A stretch of 64,000 nucleotides of DNA from Kitasatospora terrestris (GCF_039542905.1 NZ_BAABIS010000001.1:2666001-2730000), one strand, 5' to 3'. Positions 8,455 to 18,247 are shown, numbered from the stretch's first letter. A program made the numbers and translations. Notes: generated from the letters alone by a model not told the origin.

Positions 8455-9072
8455 ATGTTCTGGGTGGGACTTCTGTTGTGCGCGCTGGTGGGCGTGGAGC
8501 TCGGCGGCATCGTCGCGGGGATCATGAGCACGGACACCGCGACCGGGGTGGTGCTGACCGTGGTCGGCGCGAACCTCGCGCCGTGGACCGCCATGGGCGG
8601 CTTCGTGCTGCTGTACCGCGGCCGCCGGCGCGCGTCCCAGGTCAAGCAGGCGCCGCCCCGGCTGGAGCCGGCGATGGCCCGGATCGAGTCCTCCCGGGCG
8701 GTGGGCGAGGGCCCGGACATCCCGCTCGACCTGGACCTCACCGTCGCCCCCGCGGGCGTCCCCGCCTACCGGGCCGGGGCCACCGCGGTGGTGAACCTGA
8801 TGGACCTCGACGACTTCCGGGTCGGTCGCACCGTGGTCGTCGACCACGACCCGCTGCGCCCCTGGGACGTCCGGGTGCGGATCAGGCCGGACGGCGAGTG
8901 GGCCGGGCGACTGGCCGCCGCCGGGATCGACACCGCGCCGCCGGAGAGCCGGCGCGCCGAGCCCCCGCGCCCGGCCGGGTCCGGCGGCCGGACCGGCACC
9001 GCCCGGATCGGCATGGCCGCGATCGCCGTCGGCGCCGTGCTCTCGCTGGTGCCGTTCCACGGCTACTACTGA
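8455..9072 (+). CDS. Small membrane protein, function unknown
   Basis: The 205-aa product has two N-terminal transmembrane helices (about residues 2-22 and 31-52), a soluble middle of about 125 residues with strand pattern, and a final helix (about 183-200) ending VPFHGYY. ATG 8455 is chosen because GGGGAGG lies 9 bases upstream; an upstream ATG at 8416 lacks a site. It follows a TerD gene on the same strand and converges on a TerA homologue, so it may be a membrane partner of the Ter proteins. No family was recognised. Confidence 0.75.
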   Translation: MFWVGLLLCALVGVELGGIVAGIMSTDTATGVVLTVVGANLAPWTAMGGFVLLYRGRRRASQVKQAPPRLEPAMARIESSRAVGEGPDIPLDLDLTVAPAGVPAYRAGATAVVNLMDLDDFRVGRTVVVDHDPLRPWDVRVRIRPDGEWAGRLAAAGIDTAPPESRRAEPPRPAGSGGRTGTARIGMAAIAVGAVLSLVPFHGYY

Positions 9073-9075
9073 GCG

Positions 9076-9810
9076 TCAGCGGGGGTCCTTGAAGCCCCGC
9101 TCCCACTGCATGCCGAAGCCGTACAGCCGGTCGAGGTCCGACTGGAAGCCGTGCACGTAGCGGACCTCCCGTCGGACCGTCAGCTGGTTGTCGCCCGAGT
9201 TCTCGATCAGCACCACCGCGCAGGAACGCGCCTCCGGCGCCCGCTCGTCGAGCTTGATCTCGATCCGCGGCCCGCTCTGCGGCACGATCGTCACCGTCGC
9301 GTGCGTCCGGTCGAACGCGGGGGTGTCGTCGTAGATGTAGACGAAGATCAGCAGCCGCCGGAACTGGTCCTTCTTCTCCAGGTTGACGTACATCGTCTCG
9401 CCGGACGGCGCTCCGTACACGTCGTCGCCGCTGAGCTTGATGAACGGCGGCTTGTTGAGGTCGCCGAGGAGGTTGCCGAGCGGCTGCACCACGCCCCGGC
9501 TGCCGTCGGCCAGTTCGTACAGGCACGCCAGGTCGAGGTCCACGTTGACCGGGCTCTGGGTCAGGTTGTCGGGCGACAGCGGCCGCAGGATCCGCGGGTC
9601 GAAGAACCGCCGCAGCGGCCCCGCCACGGCGCCCCCGCCCTCGGCCGAGCGCGTCGACCAGTGCAGGTTGACGTACAGGTAGCCGGTGGTGGCCGCGGCG
9701 CCGGTGATGGCGAACTGCGGCTGCTTCTTGGTGAGCGTGATCTGGAACGGGCTGCCCCCCGCATCGGGACTGTTCCGCTCGCCCTTCAGGAACCCCCACA
9801 CCGAGACCAT
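9076..9810 (-). CDS. TerA-like tellurium-resistance protein
   Basis: The protein of about 244 aa shows the TerA pattern. It has VNVDLDLACLYELADGS in the middle, IKLSGDDVYG, an LLIFVYIYDDTPAF strand and the closing RLYGFGMQWERGF. TerA is a beta-sandwich relative of TerD that works with TerD/TerC at the membrane in stress, phage and tellurite resistance. ATG 9810 is chosen because GAGGTGGGG lies just upstream; the open frame extends 13 residues further without a site. It converges on the preceding membrane protein gene with a gap of 3 bp between stops. It is probably transcribed on its own. Confidence 0.85.
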   Translation of the reverse strand: MVSVWGFLKGERNSPDAGGSPFQITLTKKQPQFAITGAAATTGYLYVNLHWSTRSAEGGGAVAGPLRRFFDPRILRPLSPDNLTQSPVNVDLDLACLYELADGSRGVVQPLGNLLGDLNKPPFIKLSGDDVYGAPSGETMYVNLEKKDQFRRLLIFVYIYDDTPAFDRTHATVTIVPQSGPRIEIKLDERAPEARSCAVVLIENSGDNQLTVRREVRYVHGFQSDLDRLYGFGMQWERGFKDPR

Positions 9811-10049
9811 CGTGTCCCCACCTCTCCCCCATCCCCCGACCGTCGGCACCGTCCGTCATACCCAGCGCACGGCCCGTGAGTCAACGTCAGCCCGCAAGCC
9901 CGTCCCGCTGGCAGAGGGATCATCACTCCCGTACGATGCCTGCCCCTCGGACGCGATATCGTCTCACCGCACAGGTGTCCCCCTTGCGTCACCACGGCAC
10001 CTTCGTCTCCGTCTCCCCTGCCCTGCGGAAAGCCGAGGCCCTCCCCGCG

Positions 10050-11147
10050 ATGAACCTGTCCTCCATACAGCTGGTCTGGGCCGTTGTCGGCGGCGCAGCC
10101 CTGCTGTTCACCGCCATCCTGGTGGCCTTCCTGCGTTTCAAGAACAACAACGCCGAGGAGAACGCCGACTCCTGGGAGCGCTCCGAGGAGCGCCGCCGCC
10201 GCAAGGAGGCCATCTACGGCGGTGCCTCGTACGTGCTGCTGTTCTGCTGCGCCGGCGTCGCGGCCGCGCTGTCCTTCCACGGCCTGGTCGGCTTCGGCCA
10301 GCAGAACCTGAACCTGTCCGGCGGCTGGGAGTACCTGGTCCCGTTCGGTCTCGACGGCGCGGCCATGTTCTGCTCCGTCCTCGCGGTCCGCGAGGCCAGC
10401 CACGGTGACGCGGCGCTCGGCTCCCGCCTGCTGGTGTGGCTGTTCGCGGTCGCCTCGGCCTGGTTCAACTGGGTGCACGCGCCGCGCGGCGGTGCGCACG
10501 ACGGCGCCCCGCAGTTCTTCGCCGGCATGTCGATCTCGGCGGCCGTCCTGTTCGACCGGGCGCTGAAGCAGACCCGCCGCGCCGCGCTGCGCGAGCAGGG
10601 CCTGATCCCGCGTCCGCTGCCGCAGATCCGCATCGTCCGCTGGCTGCGCGCTCCGCGCGAGACCTACGCGGCCTGGTCGCTGATGCTGCTGGAGAATGTC
10701 CGCAGCCTGGACGAGGCGGTCGAGGAGGTCCGCGAGGAGCGGCAGGCCAAGCAGGACGCCAAGGTGCGCGCCCGCAGCGCCGACCGCCGCGAGCGGGCCG
10801 AGCTGAAGGCGATCGCCCGTCAGGGCGGCATGCTGGCCCGGGCCCGCCACGCCCGCCAGGTCCCGGCGCTCACCTCCGGTGACGCGCAGCCCGTTACGGA
10901 GCCTGCCCTAGCCCCGGAGGAGCAGACCGACCGCTCCGGCCCGTCCGCCCTGGAGCCGGCCGCGCTGAACGCCGGCCGCCGTCCGGTCGCCGCGGTGGGC
11001 AGCTCCACCGGCTCGTCCTACTCCTCGTCGACCGGCTCGTCGTACTCCTCGTCGATCGACCTGTCCTCGGACGACGACACCCTCTCGATGCCGAAGCTGG
11101 ACTCGCTGGAGCGCAAGCTCCGCGCCATCGAGCAGCAGCTCGGCTGA
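10050..11147 (+). CDS. DUF2637 membrane protein
   Basis: The product of about 365 aa starts MNLSSIQLVWAVVG. It has four predicted transmembrane helices in its first 140 residues (about 8-28, 62-82, 98-115 and 122-140), as in the DUF2637 (SpdB-like) family. A highly charged helical domain of about 100 residues follows, then a disordered Ser/Pro-rich linker with two copies of SSTGSSYSSS, and a final short helix LERKLRAIEQQLG. The N-terminus is uncertain: the frame stays open to 9876. Related proteins occur on plasmids and chromosomes of streptomycetes; their role is not established. Confidence 0.8.
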   Translation: MNLSSIQLVWAVVGGAALLFTAILVAFLRFKNNNAEENADSWERSEERRRRKEAIYGGASYVLLFCCAGVAAALSFHGLVGFGQQNLNLSGGWEYLVPFGLDGAAMFCSVLAVREASHGDAALGSRLLVWLFAVASAWFNWVHAPRGGAHDGAPQFFAGMSISAAVLFDRALKQTRRAALREQGLIPRPLPQIRIVRWLRAPRETYAAWSLMLLENVRSLDEAVEEVREERQAKQDAKVRARSADRRERAELKAIARQGGMLARARHARQVPALTSGDAQPVTEPALAPEEQTDRSGPSALEPAALNAGRRPVAAVGSSTGSSYSSSTGSSYSSSIDLSSDDDTLSMPKLDSLERKLRAIEQQLG

Positions 11148-11158
11148 CCCGCAGCAGC

Positions 11159-11202
11159 GCGAAAAGGCCCCGCACCTCCGAGGAGGTGCGGGGCCTTTTC
11201 GC
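11159..11202. terminator. Bidirectional hairpin terminator
   Basis: A perfect 21-bp stem with arms starting GCGAAAAGGCCCC and ending GGGGCCTTTTCGC encloses a 2-base gap. It has A-rich and T-rich flanks on the two sides. It sits between the convergent DUF2637 and DUF475 genes. Confidence 0.93.
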
Positions 11203-11236
11203 GTCGTCACCGGGTCGGACGGCCCGGTGCCGGGCG

Positions 11237-12322
11237 TCAGCCGGAGGAGGGGGAGCCTTCCAGCGCCTGCTCCTTGCGGTTGCGCATCACCGAGGAGAAC
11301 AGCGCCGCGCCGATGAAGGCGACGCCGATCAGACCGGTGACGATCTCCGGGATGTGGTACTCGATGGAGGCCAGCAGGATCAGCGCCAGGGCGCCGATCG
11401 CGTAGTGCGCGCCGTGCTCCAGGTACACGTAGTCGTCCAGGGTGCCCTTGCGGACCAGGAAGACGGTGAGCGAGCGGATGTACATCGCGCCGATGCCCAG
11501 ACCCAGGGTGATCTGGAAGATGTCCTGGGAGATCGCGAACGCGCCGACCACGCCGTCGAAGGAGAAGGACGCGTCGAGGACCTCGAGGTACATGAAGAGG
11601 AAGAACGCGGCCTTGCCGCCGACCTGGACGATCGACTTGCCGGACTTCTCGGCCTCCTCCTCGGCCTCCTCCTGCGCCTCCAGGCCGGACTCGAAGACGC
11701 TGGACAGGCCGTTGACCGCGAGGTAGGTGGCGAGGCCGCAGAGGCCGGCCAGCAGGACGGTCTCGGCGTGCTCACCGGCGAACAGGCGCGAGGAGACGGC
11801 CAGCACGACCAGCGCGATCACCGAGGAGAGCGCGTCCAGCTTGCCGATCTTCTCCAGCGGCTTCTCGATCCAGCGCAGCCAGTTGAAGTCCTTCTCCTCG
11901 AAGATGAAGTCGAGGAAGATCATCAGCAGGAAGATGCCGCCGAAGGCCGCGATGGCCGGGTTGGCGTCCTCCAGGTACTGCGCGTACGTCATGCCGTTGT
12001 ACGTCATGCTGGAGTCGAGCGCCAGGTCGATCACGGTGCCCGGGCTGAGGTGCGCGGTCAGGCCCACCACCAGCAGCGGGAAGATCAGGCGCATGCCGAA
12101 GACGGCGATCAGCACACCGACGGTCAGAAAGATCTTCTGCCAGAACGGGTTCATCCGCTTGAGGACGGTGGCGTTGACGACGGCGTTGTCGAAGGAGAGG
12201 GAGATCTCGAGGATCGAGAGGATCAGGACGACGCCGAATCCTTCGGCCCCCCAGATCAGGCCTGCGGCGATCAGGCCGGCGATCGTGATGGCGAAGGACC
12301 ATCCGAATGTGCGGAAGAACAC
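11237..12322 (-). CDS. DUF475 TerC-like integral membrane protein
   Basis: The protein has about 361 aa with around nine transmembrane helices. The segments EISLSFDNAVVNA and EVLDASFSFDGVVGAFA are the two acidic-residue signatures shared by TerC and DUF475 proteins and thought to bind a metal ion. GTG 12322 gives VFFRTFGWSFAITIAG, the normal N-terminus; an AAAGGT site lies about 12 bases upstream. The longer frame to 12445 would overlap the TerD gene and is not used. It lies 41 bp downstream of a TerD gene and is probably in one transcript with it, forming the membrane arm of the Ter complex. Confidence 0.9.
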   Translation of the reverse strand: MFFRTFGWSFAITIAGLIAAGLIWGAEGFGVVLILSILEISLSFDNAVVNATVLKRMNPFWQKIFLTVGVLIAVFGMRLIFPLLVVGLTAHLSPGTVIDLALDSSMTYNGMTYAQYLEDANPAIAAFGGIFLLMIFLDFIFEEKDFNWLRWIEKPLEKIGKLDALSSVIALVVLAVSSRLFAGEHAETVLLAGLCGLATYLAVNGLSSVFESGLEAQEEAEEEAEKSGKSIVQVGGKAAFFLFMYLEVLDASFSFDGVVGAFAISQDIFQITLGLGIGAMYIRSLTVFLVRKGTLDDYVYLEHGAHYAIGALALILLASIEYHIPEIVTGLIGVAFIGAALFSSVMRNRKEQALEGSPSSG

Positions 12323-12363
12323 GGGGTCAGTTACCTTTCGAATTACTGGATTTGACCAATTCT

Positions 12364-12939
12364 TTACTGTACGTTGACGCCGAAGTCGAGAGCGATCCCG
12401 CGCAGGCCGGAGGCGTAGCCCTGGCCCACCGCGCGGAACTTCCACTCCCCCTGGTAGCGGTACAGCTCACCGAAGATCATCGCCGTCTCGGTGGACGCGT
12501 CCTCCGAGAGGTCGTAACGGGCGATCTCCTGCCCGTCGGTCAGGTTCACCACGCGGATGTAGGCGTTGGAGACCTGGCCGAAGTTCTGCAGCCGGGCGTC
12601 GGCGTCGTAGATCGACACCGCGAAGACGACCTTGTCGATCTGGGTCGGCACCAGGTCCAGGTGGACCTGCACCACCTCGTCGTCGCCGTCGCCGTCGCCC
12701 GTCAGGTTGTCGCCCTGGTGCTCGACCGAACCCTCGGGGCTCTTCAGGTTGTTGTAGAAGACGAAGTACTCGTCGCCGAGCACCCGGCCGCTGGCGCACA
12801 GCAGCGCGCTGGCGTCGAGGTCGAACGCGGCGCCGGTGGTCGAGCGGGCGTCCCAGCCCAGGCCGATCTGCACCTGGGTCAGGTTCGGCGCGGCCTTGGT
12901 CAGCGAGACGTTGCCGCCCTTGGCGAGCGTGACACTCAT
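12364..12939 (-). CDS. TerD family protein
   Basis: This is a 191-aa single-domain TerD protein. [29 protein letters not shown] and [13 protein letters not shown] are the conserved acidic Ca2+-binding segments, and [23 protein letters not shown] closes the fold. ATG 12939 has a strong GGAGGAAG site. It lies between a paralogue (12% longer gap upstream) and the TerC-like gene; it is about two-thirds identical to the TerD at 13161-13736 by eye, which suggests tandem duplication. Confidence 0.95.
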   Translation of the reverse strand: MSVTLAKGGNVSLTKAAPNLTQVQIGLGWDARSTTGAAFDLDASALLCASGRVLGDEYFVFYNNLKSPEGSVEHQGDNLTGDGDGDDEVVQVHLDLVPTQIDKVVFAVSIYDADARLQNFGQVSNAYIRVVNLTDGQEIARYDLSEDASTETAMIFGELYRYQGEWKFRAVGQGYASGLRGIALDFGVNVQ

Positions 12940-13090
12940 TGGACTTCCTCCCAGCTCCCGTCTCCGGGGCTCCCCTTGAACCGCGCCCCGGTCCGACGTA
13001 CCCCAGAAGGTCTACGCCCCCCGGGCCGTCCGCAGCGCTGCGCGGCCACCTGAACTTCCTGAACTCCGCGCCCCTCGGGGCGCGCCAACA

Positions 13091-13132
13091 CGCCGGGGCC
13101 GGCGGAAGCTGCTCGCTTCCGCCGGCCCCGGC
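13091..13132. terminator. Intergenic stem-loop between two TerD genes
   Basis: CGCCGGGGCCGGCGGAAGC pairs with its complement across a 4-5 base loop. It follows the TerD stop at 13161 on the minus strand and lacks a T run, so it may reduce rather than end transcription into the next TerD gene. Confidence 0.7.
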
Positions 13133-13160
13133 GCCAAGACTATGCAATAGCCCTCTGGGC

Positions 13161-13736
13161 TCAGACGTTGACTCCGAAGTCCTGCGCGATGCCGCGCAGG
13201 CCGGAGGCGTAGCCCTGGCCGATGGCGCGGAACTTCCACTCCGCGCCGTTGCGGTAGAGCTCGCCGAAGACCATGGCGGTCTCGGTGGAGGCGTCCTCGG
13301 AGAGGTCGTACCGGGCGATCTCGGCGCCGCCGGCCTGGTTCACCACACGGATGAAGGCGTTGCGGACCTGGCCGAAGTTCTGCTGGCGGTTCTCGGCGTC
13401 GTAGATCGAGACCGGGAAGACGATCTTCGCCACGTCGGCCGGGACGCCGGCCAGGTTGACCTTGACCTGCTCGTCGTCGCCCTCGCCCTCGCCGGTGAGG
13501 TTGTCACCGGTGTGCTCGACCGAGCCGTCCTGGCTCTTCAGGTTGTTGAAGAAGACGAAGTCCGCGTCCGAACGGACCTTGCCCTGCTCGGTGCAGAGCA
13601 GCGCGCTCGCGTCCAGGTCGAAGTCGGTGCCGGTGGTGGACCGGACGTCCCACCCGAGACCGACGATCACCGCGGTGAGGCCGGGGGCCTCCTTGGTGAG
13701 CGAGACATTGCCGCCCTTGCTCAGGCTGACACCCAC
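13161..13736 (-). CDS. TerD family protein
   Basis: A second single-domain TerD of 191 aa. It shows [38 protein letters not shown] and the acidic DDEQVKVNL segment of the calcium sites. The start is a GTG preceded by GGGAGG. Expression probably begins at the promoter noted at 13778-13806. The gene is the first of the group TerD-TerD-DUF475 on the minus strand. As with other TerD proteins the biochemical output is not settled; calcium-dependent membrane-associated assembly is the usual view. Confidence 0.95.
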   Translation of the reverse strand: MGVSLSKGGNVSLTKEAPGLTAVIVGLGWDVRSTTGTDFDLDASALLCTEQGKVRSDADFVFFNNLKSQDGSVEHTGDNLTGEGEGDDEQVKVNLAGVPADVAKIVFPVSIYDAENRQQNFGQVRNAFIRVVNQAGGAEIARYDLSEDASTETAMVFGELYRNGAEWKFRAIGQGYASGLRGIAQDFGVNV

Positions 13737-13777
13737 TGGTCCTCCCAGAATCGGATTCCTGATCCATCAACGGCCCG

Positions 13778-13806
13778 ATCGTAGTGCCGGGTTCCCGCAG
13801 GCGGCA
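13778..13806 (-). promoter_or_regulatory. Candidate promoter upstream of TerD
   Basis: TACGAT (13778-13783) is a good -10 and TGCCGC (13801-13806) a weak -35, with 17 bp between. The start point would be about 35-40 nt before the GTG at 13736. Confidence 0.45.
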
Positions 13807-13809
13807 GCC

Positions 13810-13855
13810 TTCGGCCCGGCGTGGCTGTACGAATTCACGGCGACGCCGGGCCGAA
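13810..13855 (-). terminator. Terminator of the peroxiredoxin gene
   Basis: TTCGGCCCGGCGT and ACGCCGGGCCGAA form a perfect 13-bp stem around a 20-base loop, 36 bases after the peroxiredoxin stop on the minus strand. The loop is longer than usual. Confidence 0.65.
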
Positions 13856-13890
13856 CGGAAGCGGTGGTCCGCCGGGTGGCGGAGGGGGGG

Positions 13891-14349
13891 TCAGAGCGCG
13901 CCGACGGCGGCCAGGTACTCCTGGGTGTCACGGGCGTCCGGCAGGCCGTTCACGACCGACCAGCGCACCACGCCGTCCTTGTCGATCACGAAGGTGCCGC
14001 GCACGGCGCAGCCCTTGTCGTCGTTGAAGACGCCGTACTTGCGGGAGATGTCGCCGTGCGGCCAGAAGTCCGACAGCAGCGGGTACTCCAGGCCCTGCTG
14101 CTCGGCGAAGACGCGCAGGGTGAACGGCGAGTCGTTGGAGACCGCCAGGACCTGCACGTCGTCGTTCTGCAGGCGCGGGAGCTCCTTCTGGATCTCGCAG
14201 ACCTCGCCGGTGCAGACGCCGGTAAAGGCGAACGGGTAGAAGACCAGGACGACGTTCTTCTCGCCGCGGTAGTCCGAGAGCTTGACGGACTCGCCGTGCT
14301 GGTTCTTCAGCTCGAAGTCCGGAGCCGCGTTGCCGACCTCAATGGTCAT
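13891..14349 (-). CDS. AhpE-like peroxiredoxin
   Basis: The protein has 152 aa. FYPFAFTGVCTGEVC contains the peroxidatic cysteine C46 in the PxxxTxxC-type context, with a second cysteine at C51. The upstream GNAAPDFELKNQHGE and later DSPFTLRVFAEQQGLEYPLLSD fit the AhpE class, which reduces hydroperoxides at the expense of cellular thiols. ATG 14349 matches the usual N-terminus MTIEVG; the longer open frame is arginine/proline filler. C51 only five residues on is not the normal resolving position, so a 1-Cys mechanism remains possible. It is a single-gene unit between TerD and DUF3052 genes. Confidence 0.92.
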   Translation of the reverse strand: MTIEVGNAAPDFELKNQHGESVKLSDYRGEKNVVLVFYPFAFTGVCTGEVCEIQKELPRLQNDDVQVLAVSNDSPFTLRVFAEQQGLEYPLLSDFWPHGDISRKYGVFNDDKGCAVRGTFVIDKDGVVRWSVVNGLPDARDTQEYLAAVGAL

Positions 14350-14507
14350 GGTGGGAGACCTTCCTCGACGGGTTGTGGGCCCTGGCATCCTCGCATCCGT
14401 TCGGGTGGTTTCCGCCGTTCGGGTGAGGGCTGCCGGCCGGAAGGGGGCCCGTTTCGCCCTGGGTGAACAAGGTCGCCGGAGGCACCTACAGCCCGCCCCG
14501 GGGAACG

Positions 14508-14545
14508 CGAAGGCCCCGCTGGAGGAAGCTCCAGCGGGGCCTTCG
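14508..14545 (-). terminator. Terminator of the DUF3052 gene
   Basis: CGAAGGCCCCGCTGGA pairs perfectly with TCCAGCGGGGCCTTCG across a 6-base loop, 27 bases past the DUF3052 stop on the minus strand. Confidence 0.85.
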
Positions 14546-14572
14546 GCGAAGCGGTCCGTGAGACCGGCGCGC

Positions 14573-15016
14573 TCAGCGCTGCTTGGGTCGGGCGGTCTGC
14601 GCCTTGGGGGTGGCCAGGCGGGTGCCCGCCCACTCCTGGGCGATCGCGACCGAGCTGGTCTGCGAGAGGCCGGCGGTCTTGGCCGCGTCGGCGATCTCGT
14701 GCGCCTCGACGTACCCGTCACGACCCTTCTTCGGGGTCAGCAGCCAGATCAGGCCGCCCTCCGCCAGGTACTCCAGCGCGTCGACCAGGGCATCGGTGAG
14801 ATCCCCGTCCTCCTCGCGGTGCCACAGCAGGACGCCGTCTGCGACGTCGTCGTAGTCCTCGTCGACGAGCTCGCCGCCAGTGATGTCCTCCACGCCCTCG
14901 CGGAGTTCCTGGTCACAGTCTTCGTCGTACCCGAGCTCCTGGATGATCTGGCCTTCTTCGAAGCCCAGACGAGCTGCCGGGTTGGACTTGTCCGCGGGGT
15001 CCGCGGTCGCGCTCAC
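14573..15016 (-). CDS. DUF3052 family protein
   Basis: The protein of about 147 aa matches the DUF3052 family of actinobacteria. It has NPAARLGFEEGQIIQELGYD at the start, an acidic middle (ELVDEDYDDVADGVLLW) and LIWLLTPKKGRDGYVE. GTG 15016 has GGAGG 8 bases upstream and gives the normal N-terminus; the open frame to 15121 is not used. It is small, acidic and cytoplasmic. It is divergent from aceE across a 467-bp gap, a conserved pairing in streptomycetes. The function is unknown. Confidence 0.88.
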   Translation of the reverse strand: MSATADPADKSNPAARLGFEEGQIIQELGYDEDCDQELREGVEDITGGELVDEDYDDVADGVLLWHREEDGDLTDALVDALEYLAEGGLIWLLTPKKGRDGYVEAHEIADAAKTAGLSQTSSVAIAQEWAGTRLATPKAQTARPKQR

Positions 15017-15483
15017 GGGATTGACCTCCAGTATTCGGCTCGGCGTCCATGCCGAGGCTGTGGCCGTAGTCCACACGGGACCGGCGGTTCGCGCAAGTAC
15101 CCGACCCCCGATCCCACCCAAAGGTTGACGTGTCGCGGGGGGACACGCCGACCCGTGTGTCGGGAATCACACCACTTTGCCCTTCTCTGTACGGACCCAG
15201 CATGCTTCGCCGGGGACCGGCCCGCAGCACGTGCGAGCCCTGAACAGGTGACCGAGATGCGAACGGCATTCGGGGGAGGAGCGGGTGCGGGCGTAGAGTC
15301 TCCTGTTGGCCCTCATCCCGACCGGCCGCCATCGTTCGGTCGGGGTCCAAGGTCGGACCACCTCCTGACCGGGGCACCTCACCAGGTGCAACGGTTACCG
15401 ATCGGTAGAGATGACGGATCTCCGAGCGCGGTAGCACGATGGAGGCGGCGCGACACATTTTCGACCGACAGTGAAGGAACAGC
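15017..15483. promoter_or_regulatory. 467-bp divergent control region of aceE and the DUF3052 gene
   Basis: No gene is seen here. The aceE-proximal side has two adjacent perfect palindromes: GCACCT-cacc-AGGTGC at 15374-15389 and TACCGATCGGTA at 15396-15407. An imperfect repeat, GACACG...CGTGTGTC, lies at 15141-15160. They are placed 75-110 bases before the aceE start, where an operator would be expected. No promoter boxes were clear enough to call. Confidence 0.5.
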
Positions 15484-18234
15484 GTGGCTTCCGGATCCGA
15501 TCGCAACCCGATCATCATTGGCGGCCTCCCGAGCCAGGTCCCGGACTTCGATCCCGAGGAGACCGCGGAGTGGCTGGAGTCGCTTGACGCTGCCATCGAC
15601 GAGCGGGGGCGCGAGCGTGCGCGCTACCTGATGCTGCGGCTGATCGAGCGCGCCCGTGAGAAGCGTGTCGCCGTGCCCGAGATGCGCAGCACGGACTACG
15701 TCAACACCATCGCGACCAAGGACGAGCCGTTCTTCCCCGGCAACGAGGAGATCGAGCGCAAGATCCTCAACGCGACCCGCTGGAACGCGGCCGTTATGGT
15801 CTCCCGCGCCCAGCGCCCCGGCATCGGCGTCGGCGGCCACATCGCCACCTTCGCCTCGTCCGCGTCGCTCTACGACGTGGGCTTCAACTACTTCTTCCGC
15901 GGCAAGGACGCCGAGGGCGAGAGCGGCGACCAGATCTTCTTCCAGGGTCACGCCTCCCCCGGCATCTACGCCCGCGCCTTCCTGCTGGACCGACTCACCG
16001 AGACCCAGCTCGACGCGTTCCGCCAGGAGAAGTCGAAGGCCCCCTACGGCCTGTCCAGCTACCCGCACCCGCGGCTGATGCCGGACTTCTGGGAGTTCCC
16101 GACCGTCTCCATGGGCCTCGGCCCGCTCGGCGCGATCTACCAGGCCCGGATGAACCGGTACCTGGAGCACCGCGGCATCAAGGACACCTCCGACTCGCAC
16201 GTGTACGCCTTCCTGGGCGACGGCGAGATGGACGAGCCGGAGTCGCTCGGCCAGCTGTCCCTGGCCGCCCGCGAGGGCCTGGACAACCTGACCTTCGTGG
16301 TCAACTGCAACCTGCAGCGCCTCGACGGCCCGGTCCGCGGCAACGGCAAGATCATCCAGGAGCTGGAGTCGCAGTTCCGCGGCGCCGGCTGGAACGTGAT
16401 CAAGCTGGTCTGGGACCGCTCCTGGGACCCGCTGCTCGCGCAGGACCGCGACGGCGTCCTGGTCAACAAGCTGAACACCACGGTGGACGGCCAGTTCCAG
16501 ACCTACGCGACCGAGACCGGTGCGTACATCCGCGAGCACTTCTTCGGCGGCGACCTGCGGCTGCGCCAGATGGTCGAGAACATGACCGACCACCAGATCC
16601 AGCACCTGGGTCGCGGCGGCCACGACCACAAGAAGATCTACGCCGCCTTCAAGGCCGCCCGCGAGCACAAGGGCCAGCCGACGGTCATCCTCGCCCAGAC
16701 GGTCAAGGGCTGGACGCTGGGCCCCAACTTCGAGGGCCGCAACGCCACCCACCAGATGAAGAAGCTGACGGTCGAGGACCTGAAGCGCTTCCGCGACCGG
16801 CTGCACCTGCCGATCACCGACAAGCAGCTGGACGAGGGCTACCCGCCCTACTACCACCCGGGCCGCAACTCGGAAGAGATCCAGTACATGCACGACCGCC
16901 GCTCCGAGCTGGGCGGCTACGTGCCGACCCGCAAGGTGCGCCCGCGCAAGCTGGAGCTCCCCGGCGACGACGCGTACAAGGCGGTCAAGAAGGGCTCCGG
17001 CCAGCAGACCATCGCCACCACCATGGCGTTCGTCCGCGTGCTCAAGGACCTGATGCGGGACAAGGGCATCGGCAACCGCTTCGTGCCGATCGCGCCCGAC
17101 GAGTACCGCACCTTCGGCATGGACTCGCTCTTCCCGTCCGCCAAGATCTACAACCCGCTCGGCCAGACCTACGAGTCGGTCGACCGCGAGCTGCTGCTGG
17201 CGTACAAGGAGTCCCCGACCGGCCAGATGCTGCACGACGGCATCTCCGAGGCCGGCTGCACCGCCTCGCTGATCGCCGCCGGTTCGTCGTACGCGACGCA
17301 CGGCGAGCCGCTGATCCCGGTCTACGTCTTCTACTCGATGTTCGGGTTCCAGCGCACCGGCGACCAGTTCTGGCAGATGGCCGACCAGCTGGCCCGCGGC
17401 TTCGTCATCGGCGCCACCGCCGGCCGCACCACGCTGACCGGTGAGGGCCTGCAGCACGCCGACGGCCACTCGCAGCTGCTCGCCTCGACCAACCCGGGCG
17501 TCGTCGCGTACGACCCCGCGTACGGCTACGAGATCGCGCACATCATGCAGGACGGCATCCGCCGGATGTACGGCAGCTCCGCCGAGCACCCGCACGGCGA
17601 GGACGTCTTCTACTACATCACCGTCTACAACGAGCCGATCAAGATGCCGGCCGAGCCGGAGGGCGTCGACGTCGACGGCATCCTGCGCGGCATCTACAAG
17701 CTCCGCGACGGTGACGCGGGCCAGATCCCGGCGCAGATCATGGCGTCCGGCGTCGCGGTGCCGTGGGCCCTGGAGGCGCAGAAGATCCTCGCCGAGGAGT
17801 GGAACGTCAAGGCGGACGTCTGGTCGGCGACCTCCTGGAACGAGCTGCGCCGCGACGCCGTCGAGGCGGAGGAGTTCAACCTGCTCCACCCGGAGGAGCC
17901 GCAGCGCGTCCCGTACGTGACGCAGAAGCTCTCCGGCGCGGAGGGTCCGTTCGTCGCGGTGTCCGACTGGATGCGCGCGGTGCCGGACCAGATCTCCCGC
18001 TGGGTGCCGGGCCAGTACCAGTCGCTCGGTGCCGACGGCTTCGGCTTCGCCGACACCCGCGGTGCGGCGCGTCGCTTCTTCCACATCGACGCGCAGTCGG
18101 TCGTGCTCGGCGTGCTCACCGAGCTCGCCAAGCAGGGCAAGATCGACCGCAGCCTGCTGAAGGCGGCCATCGACCGCTACCAGCTGCTCGACGTGGCCGC
18201 TGCCCACCCGGGCGCGGCGGGCGGCGACGCCTGA
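15484..18234 (+). CDS. aceE: Pyruvate dehydrogenase E1 component, homodimeric type
   Basis: The protein has 916 aa, the normal length for AceE. It decarboxylates pyruvate using thiamine diphosphate and passes the acetyl group to E2 lipoyl domains, feeding acetyl-CoA to the TCA cycle and to lipid synthesis. The ThDP motif is GDGEMDE at about residues 245-251 followed by NCNLQ, and [16 protein letters not shown] and [17 protein letters not shown] are typical of the family. GTG 15484 has an AAGGA site. It is monocistronic: a strong terminator follows, and in actinomycetes E2 and E3 are encoded elsewhere. The long upstream region with two palindromes suggests dedicated regulation. Confidence 0.98.
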   Translation: MASGSDRNPIIIGGLPSQVPDFDPEETAEWLESLDAAIDERGRERARYLMLRLIERAREKRVAVPEMRSTDYVNTIATKDEPFFPGNEEIERKILNATRWNAAVMVSRAQRPGIGVGGHIATFASSASLYDVGFNYFFRGKDAEGESGDQIFFQGHASPGIYARAFLLDRLTETQLDAFRQEKSKAPYGLSSYPHPRLMPDFWEFPTVSMGLGPLGAIYQARMNRYLEHRGIKDTSDSHVYAFLGDGEMDEPESLGQLSLAAREGLDNLTFVVNCNLQRLDGPVRGNGKIIQELESQFRGAGWNVIKLVWDRSWDPLLAQDRDGVLVNKLNTTVDGQFQTYATETGAYIREHFFGGDLRLRQMVENMTDHQIQHLGRGGHDHKKIYAAFKAAREHKGQPTVILAQTVKGWTLGPNFEGRNATHQMKKLTVEDLKRFRDRLHLPITDKQLDEGYPPYYHPGRNSEEIQYMHDRRSELGGYVPTRKVRPRKLELPGDDAYKAVKKGSGQQTIATTMAFVRVLKDLMRDKGIGNRFVPIAPDEYRTFGMDSLFPSAKIYNPLGQTYESVDRELLLAYKESPTGQMLHDGISEAGCTASLIAAGSSYATHGEPLIPVYVFYSMFGFQRTGDQFWQMADQLARGFVIGATAGRTTLTGEGLQHADGHSQLLASTNPGVVAYDPAYGYEIAHIMQDGIRRMYGSSAEHPHGEDVFYYITVYNEPIKMPAEPEGVDVDGILRGIYKLRDGDAGQIPAQIMASGVAVPWALEAQKILAEEWNVKADVWSATSWNELRRDAVEAEEFNLLHPEEPQRVPYVTQKLSGAEGPFVAVSDWMRAVPDQISRWVPGQYQSLGADGFGFADTRGAARRFFHIDAQSVVLGVLTELAKQGKIDRSLLKAAIDRYQLLDVAAAHPGAAGGDA

Positions 18235-18247
18235 TCGTCACGCTGAC

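Noticed and set aside
12322..12445. An N-terminal extension of the DUF475 protein
   Set aside because: It would overlap the upstream TerD gene by 82 bp and has no family similarity; the GTG at 12322 gives the normal start.
13891..14721. A 276-residue peroxiredoxin
   Set aside because: The extra N-terminus is Arg/Pro filler running over a terminator; ATG 14349 gives the family length.
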